64,000 nt of DNA from Mucilaginibacter pankratovii (lineage in GTDB: Bacteria > Bacteroidota > Bacteroidia > Sphingobacteriales > Sphingobacteriaceae): the NCBI RefSeq assembly GCF_014773265.1, contig NZ_JACWMY010000010.1, forward strand, positions 186,001 through 250,000, in the 5' to 3' direction. Within the stretch, counting starts at the first letter, position 1; every line of letters starts with the position of its first letter. The translations under genes and the position numbers were made by a program. Shown piece after piece: positions 1 to 7,981 of the stretch. The notes under the pieces are model-generated. The model did no database searches. It saw only the letters and a program-made list of their open reading frames with translations, and was not told the origin of the DNA.

Positions 1-7
1 GTATGAA

Positions 8-2266
8 TTAGTATTTACTGTATTGAAAGGTTAAACCCAAAAAGAATGAGCGCCCGTAACCGATGGGCACCGGGCCACCGGTACTGTGCGCGCCGCCCAG
101 ATCGGCCGAGGTGTTATTTACATTGGTTACGTTGAACAGGTTTTTCACGCCGCCCGCAAGGCTGATCCGCGTATTGATGAACTTGTTGATGGTAAGATCT
201 GCGGTGTGGAATGCCGCGCGTTCTGCCCTGTGTATGCTCGTTACACCGCTAACTGTGCGCAATTCATAAGCGGGTAATTTGCCGTTGTATTTGTAAAATA
301 AGCTCAGATCTGTTTTGATCCCCCCGATGTGGTAAAGCAGGGTGCTGTTAACTTCGGGGTACCAGGTAAAGCCGGGCAGCGTATTATCGCTTTCCTGCAG
401 GCGGTTGTATACGCCGGTGTAGGAGAAGCCAAGTTTAGCCTGAAGATTTTTGTAATTGATGGTGTTATCGAAGGTGCCACCCGTAGTTTTGTAGTTATCG
501 ATATTGATATAAGTCATCACCGATGGATCGGCAGGATCATAGCCTGTGGTGATGAGGTTGTGAAACTGGTTATAAAAACCACCCGCCGATGACCGGATGT
601 TTACCGCGCCCACATGGTAAGAACGCCATGCCAGCGAGCCATTAAAGCTGTTGGAGTATTCGGCTTTCAGGTTTTCGTTACCACGGATGGAGTGACTGGC
701 ATCAAAAAAGTTAAAGTACAATTCGCGCAGGGCGGGCGAGCGGAAACCACGGGCATAAGCCAGGCGCAGATCCAGATCGCCGGAGAGTTTAATTTTTGTG
801 TTTAAGGATGGAATAACCGGCGGCGCATCATAAACTGAATTTTTGCTGAACCTGGCTCCCGGGCGAACGCTGATGGCCGGAGTTAACAAGATCTCCGAAG
901 AAAGGAAAAAGGCATAATCATTTATAACGGGGCTGCCTTTTATCCGCGCACCAGTGCTGCCCGTCAGGTTTATCTCAGTACCTGGTTGTATTGAGATATT
1001 ATCGGTAAGCTTGTACTGCACCGTACCGCGAAAGAACTTGGCATCAAAGGCTGCTTTATCCTGTTCGCCAACACCCAAGGTGAGCCTGCGGTCGCCTGTA
1101 AGTACATCCAGGCTGGTGGTTTGGGTGCGGCGGCTGTAATCGGTATAAGAAGCAGCGCCGTTAAAGCTCAGCCTGTCGTTTAATTGCCACTCCGCCTGCA
1201 ATTGATGCATCCAGCGATTCGTTAAAAAATGCTGGTCTATCTGTATATTGGTTGATGGGTTTGGCGTACCATCGTTCCGCAGCGTTTCATCCTCGCCATC
1301 AAAACGGTACCAAAGGTGCAATTTATTGCTGCGGTAGCCTGCTATCCCGCTCCCCAGTAATTGATCTTTAGGCATCCAGCCCAGCTTTGCCCCGTCAAAA
1401 TTATTGCGGGTAACATTGCCCGATAGTTGCCAGCCGCTGTGTTCCCAGTTTACTCCTAAATTTTCCTGGTGGGTACCGCTTCCGTCAAATCCTTTATATT
1501 TTTTTCCTGCTGTTTCTTCCTGTATCCGGCCAAATACCCGCAGGTTCTCGCCACCGGTGCCACGTTTGGTAATCAGGTTTATTACACCGCCCAGCGCATC
1601 GCTGCCATAATTTACCGACATGGGGCCTTCTACTATCTCTACGTGATCAACCGTGTTAATATCTATCTGGTTAAGGCTTTCGCGTGTGTCGCCCCTATCC
1701 AGTAGTGGGACACCATCCAGCAAAATTTTCACCCGTTGGCCCGATACCCCCATCAGCGATATATCTGAGGTGCCCAGCGTAAGATCGTTTGTAAAGCGGA
1801 TGCCCAGTTGATCGGTAAGGATATCCTGTACTTTGGATGGATTGCGTAAGCGGATCTGCTCGCTGGTGATGGTACGCACCATATAAACCGAGTTTTTTAA
1901 GGACTGCGGCGCATACTGGCCGGTAACCACCACATCTTTTAGTTGCAGAGCGGTAATCGTTAATACCACTTCGGGCTGTGTGGATGTTTTGCCCGCTTCT
2001 ATAGTTACATTAAATGCTGTTGTAGCTGCCCCCAAAGCCTTAAGCTGCAGCACGTAGCTACCCGCCTTCACGTTAATAATGTATTTGCCGTTGGCCTGGG
2101 TACTTGCCCCATACGGCGAATTAAGCAACAGCACGGCCACCCCTGCTGCGGGTTTACCATCGCTTGTTTTTACATCGCCCTGCAACGTGCCATAATTCGT
2201 TTGAGCATGTATGATTTTTTGGAAGACGAATAAGAAACAAAAAAGAATCGTAAAGTATTTTATCAT
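8..2266 (-). CDS. TonB-dependent outer-membrane receptor (FepA/CirA-like)
   Basis: This is a 752-residue outer-membrane receptor. It has a signal peptide ending near AQTNYG, a carboxypeptidase-regulatory-like beta-sandwich (about residues 25-110), a plug domain (about 115-235, with the run VEGPMSVNYGSDALGGVINL) and a C-terminal barrel ending in an aromatic strand. The size and the short N-terminal extension fit siderophore, cobalamin or similar metal-chelate receptors rather than SusC. It should import its ligand with TonB-ExbBD energy. It is divergent from an AraC-type regulator related to PchR, which makes a siderophore ligand the best guess. The ligand itself cannot be read from the sequence. 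The gene ends 7 bp inside the window edge. Confidence 0.9.
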   Translation of the reverse strand: MIKYFTILFCFLFVFQKIIHAQTNYGTLQGDVKTSDGKPAAGVAVLLLNSPYGASTQANGKYIINVKAGSYVLQLKALGAATTAFNVTIEAGKTSTQPEVVLTITALQLKDVVVTGQYAPQSLKNSVYMVRTITSEQIRLRNPSKVQDILTDQLGIRFTNDLTLGTSDISLMGVSGQRVKILLDGVPLLDRGDTRESLNQIDINTVDHVEIVEGPMSVNYGSDALGGVINLITKRGTGGENLRVFGRIQEETAGKKYKGFDGSGTHQENLGVNWEHSGWQLSGNVTRNNFDGAKLGWMPKDQLLGSGIAGYRSNKLHLWYRFDGEDETLRNDGTPNPSTNIQIDQHFLTNRWMHQLQAEWQLNDRLSFNGAASYTDYSRRTQTTSLDVLTGDRRLTLGVGEQDKAAFDAKFFRGTVQYKLTDNISIQPGTEINLTGSTGARIKGSPVINDYAFFLSSEILLTPAISVRPGARFSKNSVYDAPPVIPSLNTKIKLSGDLDLRLAYARGFRSPALRELYFNFFDASHSIRGNENLKAEYSNSFNGSLAWRSYHVGAVNIRSSAGGFYNQFHNLITTGYDPADPSVMTYINIDNYKTTGGTFDNTINYKNLQAKLGFSYTGVYNRLQESDNTLPGFTWYPEVNSTLLYHIGGIKTDLSLFYKYNGKLPAYELRTVSGVTSIHRAERAAFHTADLTINKFINTRISLAGGVKNLFNVTNVNNTSADLGGAHSTGGPVPIGYGRSFFLGLTFQYSKY

Positions 2267-2323
2267 TATTTAGACTAATTAAAAATAATGTCGCAAATTT
2301 GGATGATTTTTAGTTCTGCTGTT

Positions 2324-2360
2324 AACGCGAACGGGATTATTTTCAACGCTAAACGGATTA
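2324..2360. promoter_or_regulatory. Direct-repeat operator between receptor and AraC regulator
   Basis: Two 16-bp direct repeats, AACGCGAACGGGATTA (2324-2339) and AACGCTAAACGGATTA (2345-2360), match at 13 of 16 positions. They are spaced 21 bp start to start, which is two helical turns. They sit in the gap between the divergent receptor and regulator. AraC-family proteins with two helix-turn-helix units bind this kind of direct repeat, so an operator is likely. They also argue that the regulator starts at 2366, because a start at 2288 would put them inside the coding region. Confidence 0.55.
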
Positions 2361-2365
2361 CCTGC

Positions 2366-3364
2366 ATGCTCACAATTACGCATCCTCCTTCTTCTGAGTC
2401 CCTGTTTAGGGCTAATGTTTTTGCTTTAGAAGGGAGTAATCATCCTTTTATCTGGCTGACTGATAATTCGTTTTTCGGGTTTACTGCAAATATCCGGGTG
2501 TTCCAGGTGGCGGGGATATCTGCATTCGCTACAGAACTTAAATTTCCGGAAACCACACCATTAATGATCCGTTTAGATGAGCCCGTATTAACGATGTGCT
2601 ACACGCTTGCAGGACATTTCAGCATGACAGACAGTTCTGGCGAAGGTCTCGATTTGCAAGAACAGGGGCATTTTATTTTGCCTGCACAGGGTAATAAGGA
2701 GGTTGTTTTAGCCGTAAAAGGCAATGCAAGGCTTTTTGTGGTTTGCTTTTATGGCGATGTATTGTCGAAATTGTTATCAGAGGAGGAAACTATGCTCCTA
2801 AAAAGCAAGATGTCCGTTAATAACTGGCTGATCGGTAGGCCGGTAACCTTGCCAATGGCCGAAATTATTGGCGCGGTTTTGCATTGTGCCGATAACAATT
2901 GCCTGCACCAGATCTACCTGACTGCCAAAATGCTCGAACTATTATTTATTAGCATGGAGCAGTTAAAACAGGCAGTCTCGCCTCGTCGCCCCCCTTTAAT
3001 AAAGGCAAACGACCTGGAAAAACTTGAATTGGCTAAGCAAATCATCAAAAACAACCTAAGGCAACCCTACTCGGTAATAGACCTCGCGCACAAGGTGGGC
3101 CTGAACGATTTTAAGTTAAAAAAAGGGTTTAGAGACGCGTTTGGCACAACCGTATTTGGCTATTTGTTTACCCTGCGTATGGAGAAAGCGATGGCCATGC
3201 TCTCTTCGGGCAATCACAAAGTTAGCGAGGTAGCCCATGAGGTTGGTTACAAGAATGCGCATCATTTCAGCGTTGCTTTTAAGAAACAGTTTGGATACCT
3301 GCCCAGCAAAATATTTATTGCGCAGGCCAGCTTAATTTATCTGCTAACTATTTGGGCGACCTGA
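2366..3364 (+). CDS. AraC-family regulator, PchR-like
   Basis: The frame is open from ATG 2288. I prefer ATG 2366 (MLTITHPPSS), because the extra 26 residues are encoded by the repeat-bearing promoter region. The N-terminal ~220 residues form a ligand-sensing domain. The C-terminal ~100 residues hold two helix-turn-helix units, with the PchR-type signatures KKGFRDAFGTTVFGYL and VAHEVGYKNAHHFSVAFKKQ. PchR-type regulators activate siderophore receptor genes, and this one is divergent from a TonB receptor. The end is abnormal: family members usually stop just after FGYLPSK, but here the frame continues with IFIAQASLIYLLTIWAT. That tail is an out-of-frame reading of a second AraC gene's remnant. 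Confidence 0.88.
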   Translation: MLTITHPPSSESLFRANVFALEGSNHPFIWLTDNSFFGFTANIRVFQVAGISAFATELKFPETTPLMIRLDEPVLTMCYTLAGHFSMTDSSGEGLDLQEQGHFILPAQGNKEVVLAVKGNARLFVVCFYGDVLSKLLSEEETMLLKSKMSVNNWLIGRPVTLPMAEIIGAVLHCADNNCLHQIYLTAKMLELLFISMEQLKQAVSPRRPPLIKANDLEKLELAKQIIKNNLRQPYSVIDLAHKVGLNDFKLKKGFRDAFGTTVFGYLFTLRMEKAMAMLSSGNHKVSEVAHEVGYKNAHHFSVAFKKQFGYLPSKIFIAQASLIYLLTIWAT

Positions 3365-3420
3365 TAAAAAAAGAAACAGGAAAATCGCCCAATGAATACA
3401 GGATGCTGAATGGAGCTTAA
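3310..3420 (+). pseudogene. C-terminal relic of a second AraC-family gene
   Basis: In a frame two bases from that of the upstream regulator, this stretch encodes 36 residues including LSANYLGDLIKKETGKSPNE and ends in TAA. This matches the first recognition-helix region of Bacteroidota AraC regulators, whose usual form resembles LHLSPNYFGDLIKKETGKS. No start codon or upstream domain exists for it. It abuts the PchR-like gene exactly where that gene should stop. I read it as the leftover of a neighbouring AraC gene after a deletion or recombination. Confidence 0.6.
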
Positions 3421-3603
3421 TATTCCAATACGATACATGCAAATACTCGTAATGACCCCGAACTCCGGGTTTTGTTAGTATTTTTCTTCTGAGTTATTAT
3501 CAAAAAAATGATAGATATTTAATGTTAGATTGCAACTAATAATTATATTTGTTTACCAATTATAGCCGAATAAGAGAAGTTAAATCATTAAACTTCTAAG
3601 GTT
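3421..3603. other. Intergenic gap with weak promoter motif
   Basis: The gap is AT-rich and non-coding. It holds a short GC hairpin followed by T residues (about 3453-3475), possibly the terminator of the AraC region. At 3544-3551 the string TATATTTG fits the Bacteroidota -7 consensus TAnnTTTG and could drive the small gene at 3604. No convincing TTTG -33 element lies 19 bp upstream. Confidence 0.3.
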
Positions 3604-3771
3604 ATGAATCCCCCTTCAAAAAACAAATCGCCGGATAAACCATGTGTTTGCGGCACAACCAACTGGTACCGGACACCGAGACCACAAATAGTTAAGATAT
3701 TGCTTGGCTGGCTTCCGCTGAAATACTATAAATGTTATATGTGTGACCGAAAAAAATGGGCATTGGGCTAA
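3604..3771 (+). CDS. Small zinc-ribbon protein (55 aa)
   Basis: This 55-residue reading frame starts MNPPSKNKSPDK. It has a CVC pair (residues 14 and 16) and a CYMC pair (44 and 47), separated by a basic, tryptophan-rich linker, and it ends KKWALG. The layout (Cys pair, ~28 residues with RTPRP and a hydrophobic stretch, then YKCYMC plus basic residues) is that of small single zinc-ribbon proteins found in many Bacteroidota. Function is unknown; nucleic-acid binding is a guess. It is too short for most gene-length cutoffs. The conserved-looking cysteines are the main support. Confidence 0.55.
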   Translation: MNPPSKNKSPDKPCVCGTTNWYRTPRPQIVKILLGWLPLKYYKCYMCDRKKWALG

Positions 3772-3929
3772 TAAGTGCCTTGCTTCATAATTACTTCCTC
3801 GCGGTGTAATACCGTTAACAGCACCGATTACTGGTTCCGTTATTTTTACAACGCGCTGCGGCTTTACTAACCGGTTAGGATGTGGCAATTTCCCAACACC
3901 CTAACTGGTAAAAATCAATATTTATAAAC

Positions 3930-5837
3930 TCATTTTACTTTATTCAACGATAGATAAATACTGGCCAGCATTTGTTTGCGGGTAATAGCACCCTGCGAGA
4001 TTGTTTTTTTTAACCCTGAGAGTTTATTCCATAACAATACCTGCTGTTTATCAACCGGTGCATCCAAACGCGCCTCCCATCCGGGTAAATAGCCTTTTAA
4101 ACCCATAAACTGCACCATCTTAAAATCGGCAGATGAAGGGTTGATATCCTTATAATATATCAACGTTGCTTTTTGATCTATTAGCTTGTTCTGTAGTTGT
4201 TCGGTATTTACGTCGCTTATACGGCTGCGCCCGTCGATGGCTAATGATGCAGTTATACCTGCTGCCTGGCCAAGTGCCATCCAGCAAGGCTCCATACGGA
4301 TGGTAGAAAAACCTATGTGGCTGCCAGATACCGGAACAGGCAGTATTAAATTACTTACCTGGCGCGGAACCATTACACCCAATGGTACTGTATAAACTGA
4401 TGTCGGGTAACTAATAAAGCCGTCGAGATGGATTTTACCCGGTTCGCGTTTTCTCACGGCATGCGAATCGAGCGCATAGTGGCTTGCGGTTACACTTGAG
4501 GGATGCACAGGCGGCCTTTTACCGGGCGATACGGCTGTAGCATCCTTTGCAGTAAAAAAACAAGTCGCTTCAAAGCGGCGGCCTTCCCTGATATAAACCT
4601 GGCGCGGAAAATTGCCATTATCGCTGTACTCATCTTTAGCCAGGCCCCATTCCCTTGTAGCTTTACGAAAGCTCTCCGGCAATTCTTTATCATTTTGTGC
4701 AAAGTAAATGAGGCCAATTGTGTATGATTTCAAGCGTTCGGCAAACGCATCCCTCCAATTCCAGTCTGAAGTTGGCCATGGCCAGTTTTCTTCCGGAAGA
4801 TCGGTAGATATAAAAGCCATATGCTGGTTGTTACCGTCGGTTTTATGGTTGGGAAGTTGCACCATGTTTGTAATTTTCCCTATCCCCCACCTATCGCCCG
4901 GAATTTTTGTAATACCGCCGGCGGCAAGTGTTTTACGGTTATCTTCCATCATTGCAGGAGTAACCTCCAGCATTTGCACGCCGGTGTGTTTACCCGTCCA
5001 AACATCCTCTATCATAGAAACATACTCCTGCCGGTTGTAATTCACGGGCTTTTCAACCGGTAAGCTATTGGATGGATCGTTGGTAAGGCAAATCCGGTAA
5101 TTATAAGATTGTACCGCGTTATCGGCCTGGTTAGTAGTACCCGGCCCTTCGGCACCTTGCCAATATTTGTAAACACGGCCAGCGCCAGGCTCGTTAAATT
5201 CATCTTTGCCTTCGCGGCCCACCCTGAAGGGTATTTTTGCAGCCGCCCCCAAATCGCCTTCGTAGGTAGCATCTATAAAAACAGAACCTGCAAACTCCTC
5301 ATTTTTTTTCGTCTCCCGATTCAATACGGTTATCCGGGCTATTTTGCCGCTTAACAGCTCTATGTTTTGAGGTTCGGCATCAAACTGGCGCATTTTCAGC
5401 ACCGTGATCTTACTGCTGTCTTCCTTTAACATTGCTCCAAACACTTTCTCGGCAACAGATGGTTCAAAGTGATAACCCTCGCTACAATCCTTTACCTGAT
5501 CAGATGCTGCGCCGTACTTGTCTATATAATACTTTTTTACGCGGGCAACAAATTCTGTAAACAAACCAGTGGTTGCACCACGTGTAGCAATATCGGTTGC
5601 CCCAAGCCCATTGGCAGGCAATCCACCCACATGAGCGGTTCGCTCCAGGATTACCGATGTTTTGCCAAGCCTTGCCGCCGCAATTGCTGCCATGATACCC
5701 GATGGTGTACCCCCTACAATTACCAGGTCGTATTTTGGGATGTGGGTGCCTGATGTACCCGGTTGTGCATTGGCTGCAAGTATAAACGCCATACACATAA
5801 CCAATAGTAATTTTATTTTTGATTGAGTTTTGCGCAT
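3930..5837 (-). CDS. Secreted FAD-dependent oxidoreductase
   Basis: The protein has 635 residues with a signal peptide (MRKTQSKIKLLLVMCMAFIL...ANA). A dinucleotide-binding Rossmann motif follows (YDLVIVGGTPSGIMAA, about residues 37-52) with a GGLPANGLGATD run typical of the FAD_oxidored family (PF12831). A second flavin-contact region lies near the C-terminus (SHIGFSTIRMEPCWMALGQAAG). It is the last gene of the sigma-FecR-SusC-SusD operon, 11 bp after a paralogue. The substrate is not evident; such enzymes near SusCD pairs probably oxidise a sugar, polyol or related small molecule in the periplasm. Annotation pipelines sometimes call these proteins xanthan lyase, but no lyase domain is visible. 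Confidence 0.85.
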   Translation of the reverse strand: MRKTQSKIKLLLVMCMAFILAANAQPGTSGTHIPKYDLVIVGGTPSGIMAAIAAARLGKTSVILERTAHVGGLPANGLGATDIATRGATTGLFTEFVARVKKYYIDKYGAASDQVKDCSEGYHFEPSVAEKVFGAMLKEDSSKITVLKMRQFDAEPQNIELLSGKIARITVLNRETKKNEEFAGSVFIDATYEGDLGAAAKIPFRVGREGKDEFNEPGAGRVYKYWQGAEGPGTTNQADNAVQSYNYRICLTNDPSNSLPVEKPVNYNRQEYVSMIEDVWTGKHTGVQMLEVTPAMMEDNRKTLAAGGITKIPGDRWGIGKITNMVQLPNHKTDGNNQHMAFISTDLPEENWPWPTSDWNWRDAFAERLKSYTIGLIYFAQNDKELPESFRKATREWGLAKDEYSDNGNFPRQVYIREGRRFEATCFFTAKDATAVSPGKRPPVHPSSVTASHYALDSHAVRKREPGKIHLDGFISYPTSVYTVPLGVMVPRQVSNLILPVPVSGSHIGFSTIRMEPCWMALGQAAGITASLAIDGRSRISDVNTEQLQNKLIDQKATLIYYKDINPSSADFKMVQFMGLKGYLPGWEARLDAPVDKQQVLLWNKLSGLKKTISQGAITRKQMLASIYLSLNKVK

Positions 5838-5848
5838 AATTTTTAAGT

Positions 5849-7879
5849 TTACAAGCTGGCTTTTTTTACAGGAATAAACAGAACCGCATCGGCGATGATC
5901 GCTCCATCGGCATTTTGATTAGAAACCTGTACATAAGCCTTATTGCCGCTTGCAAGATCATATTCCCCCAATGATACCCATTCGCCAGATGTCTGGCCCT
6001 GCACTTGTACGTCCGATTGGTTTATTATTTTTTCCGTCGTCTTTCGCCCGTCATAAACTGTGATGGTAGTCTTAACCGCAGCATTTTTAACTTTAGGAAA
6101 ATAGGAATACACATGATATGTGCCATCTTTAATTACAGCAGGGATAAACCGAACGGAAGCAGCTGAAGATGCTTTGGAAGTATCTAACAAAAATGACGGC
6201 CCGTAACCGCCGCTTTTTTCCATTTTCCAGTTGCCGGTTACCTGTACATTTGCGCTGTCACCATTATCAACCAACAGCTCCGGTATGCTTCTATCTGCAA
6301 GCGGATCGGTCTTTAATAGGTTTTGTACCGCTGCCACATTTACACGCTGCACAGATATTTTTTTATCGATAGCCTGGCAAGCGGCTACGGCTGCAGACTG
6401 GGCAAGCACCATAAATACAGGTTCCATCCTGATGGAGCCATAAGCGATATGTGTAGCCGATAAACATACAGGTACAAATAAGTTATTGGCTTCCTTTTCC
6501 TTCGGGATTATTGCCCTGTAGGAAATTGGATAAGGCCCAAAACCACCAACTTCAACATTACCCTCGTTTTTAACCTGCCCATTTACTACCAGGCGGTCGC
6601 AATTATGCGAATCCATCGTATAAGCCGCCATTCCAACCCCATCGGTTGCTACTTCTTTTCCCTGGCAATAATGCTGAGTCATCACTAACTCGCCAATCAT
6701 ACGCCGCGCTTCGCGGATATAAAGCTGCGGTGTCCAGTTATGGCTGTCGGTAAATTCATCTTTCGGGTACCCCCATTTTTGCATTTCCTCCCGGATGTTC
6801 GATGGGATCCGCGGATCATTTCCAACAAAGTATAAAAGGCCTTTTGTGTAATCTTCATGTGCTTTCCAAATCACTGCCCTTTCGTTGTAGTCTGCATCCG
6901 GGTATTCCCAGTTCATCCCTATCATATCGGTAGAAAAACCGCCTTTATTATTGATGTCTGTTTTGCCGTTGGGCATTATACTCCAGATAAATACGTCGCT
7001 TAGCGCTTTCCAGGGCTTTTTCTCCTTCAGGCGTATCAACAGTTCATATTTCTTAGGATCGTAATTTTCGGGCCTGGTAATAGCAATGCGATTTTCCGGC
7101 ACATTTGTTAGGGTGATACGGAAATTATAAGCCTGTACCTTTTTATCGCCTGCTCCGGTTGCTTGCAGCAGCTCGCCGCCAACGCCCCATAAATATCCGC
7201 TTTGGGGCTGTCCAGGCACCACATACGGGTCTATGCCTCCCGGGAATTGATGCCCTTCCATCAGTTCTACGCCGTTAATGGTTTCGTTATATTCACTGTT
7301 GGCTTCCCTCCCAACGCTATAAGCAACACCCGACATCGCCATCAAATCACCTTCGTAAGTGCAATCAATAAACACCTTGGCCCTTATTGAACTATGGTTA
7401 GCGGCAGCAGGCTGGGTAGTGTTTTCCACAACTATTTCCTGTAGTTTATTCCCGGCTTTATTCACTTTGACAATACGGTTATTATACATAACGCTAAAAC
7501 CCGCCCGTTTTACGTAATCGTTAAATATGCCTTCTGCTACTTTGGGTTCAAACACCCACTGCTCAAATTTTTTATAATGATCGCCAATGCGGCGGTAAAA
7601 ATCGCGGGCAAGGCCGGTAACTACATATTTGTTGCCAATATCGGTGTAGCCTAAACCGCCGGATGTCATCCCGCCTAAATGTTTACCGGGTTCTACCAGT
7701 ACAACTGTTTTGCCCATTTTTTTTGCCGTATACGCCGCAATTACCCCAGCGGATGTACCGCCGTATATGCATATATCAACCTCTATTTTATGTTCATTTT
7801 GGGCCTGCACATCCGCGGCAATAAAAAAGCTTAGCGCTATCAGGAGCATGGCTATTGTTCTTTGATGTTTTTTCATCAC
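5849..7879 (-). CDS. Secreted FAD-dependent oxidoreductase with C-terminal golvesin-like domain
   Basis: The protein has 676 residues with a signal peptide ending near VQAQN. The flavin-binding motif is VDICIYGGTSAGVIAA, followed by HLGGMTSGGLGYTD. The core matches the PF12831 oxidoreductases and is homologous to the neighbour ending at 3930. It differs by ~130 extra C-terminal residues (from about 545) with the pattern of a golvesin C-terminal-like beta-sandwich (YHVYSYFPK, GEWVSLGEYDL, ADAVLFIP), a likely carbohydrate- or surface-binding module. It follows SusD after a hairpin, so its transcription may be attenuated relative to SusC/SusD. Specificity is unknown. Confidence 0.85.
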   Translation of the reverse strand: MMKKHQRTIAMLLIALSFFIAADVQAQNEHKIEVDICIYGGTSAGVIAAYTAKKMGKTVVLVEPGKHLGGMTSGGLGYTDIGNKYVVTGLARDFYRRIGDHYKKFEQWVFEPKVAEGIFNDYVKRAGFSVMYNNRIVKVNKAGNKLQEIVVENTTQPAAANHSSIRAKVFIDCTYEGDLMAMSGVAYSVGREANSEYNETINGVELMEGHQFPGGIDPYVVPGQPQSGYLWGVGGELLQATGAGDKKVQAYNFRITLTNVPENRIAITRPENYDPKKYELLIRLKEKKPWKALSDVFIWSIMPNGKTDINNKGGFSTDMIGMNWEYPDADYNERAVIWKAHEDYTKGLLYFVGNDPRIPSNIREEMQKWGYPKDEFTDSHNWTPQLYIREARRMIGELVMTQHYCQGKEVATDGVGMAAYTMDSHNCDRLVVNGQVKNEGNVEVGGFGPYPISYRAIIPKEKEANNLFVPVCLSATHIAYGSIRMEPVFMVLAQSAAVAACQAIDKKISVQRVNVAAVQNLLKTDPLADRSIPELLVDNGDSANVQVTGNWKMEKSGGYGPSFLLDTSKASSAASVRFIPAVIKDGTYHVYSYFPKVKNAAVKTTITVYDGRKTTEKIINQSDVQVQGQTSGEWVSLGEYDLASGNKAYVQVSNQNADGAIIADAVLFIPVKKASL

Positions 7880-7918
7880 TAATTATTTGTTATAGAAACA
7901 ACATGAAATTTATTCGGG

Positions 7919-7953
7919 AAAAAGGCCCGCCGCTGTAAACAGCAGGCCTTTTA
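7919..7953 (-). terminator. Hairpin with T-run between SusD and oxidoreductase genes
   Basis: On the minus strand AAAAGGCC and GGCCTTTTT bracket an inner GCTG/CAGC stem. It lies 29 bp after the SusD stop. It looks like an intrinsic terminator or attenuator that would let some transcripts read through into the two oxidoreductase genes. Confidence 0.6.
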
Positions 7954-7981
7954 AACTATATTTTAAAACAACACCGCCCAC

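Noticed and set aside
2288..2365. N-terminal extension of the AraC regulator from ATG 2288
   Set aside because: It would encode the direct repeats and leave only 21 bp to the divergent receptor gene, too little for two promoters.
3616..3888. Minus-strand 90-codon frame overlapping the zinc-ribbon gene
   Set aside because: It is antisense to the cysteine-bearing frame, has no recognisable domain, and its composition looks like a shadow reading.
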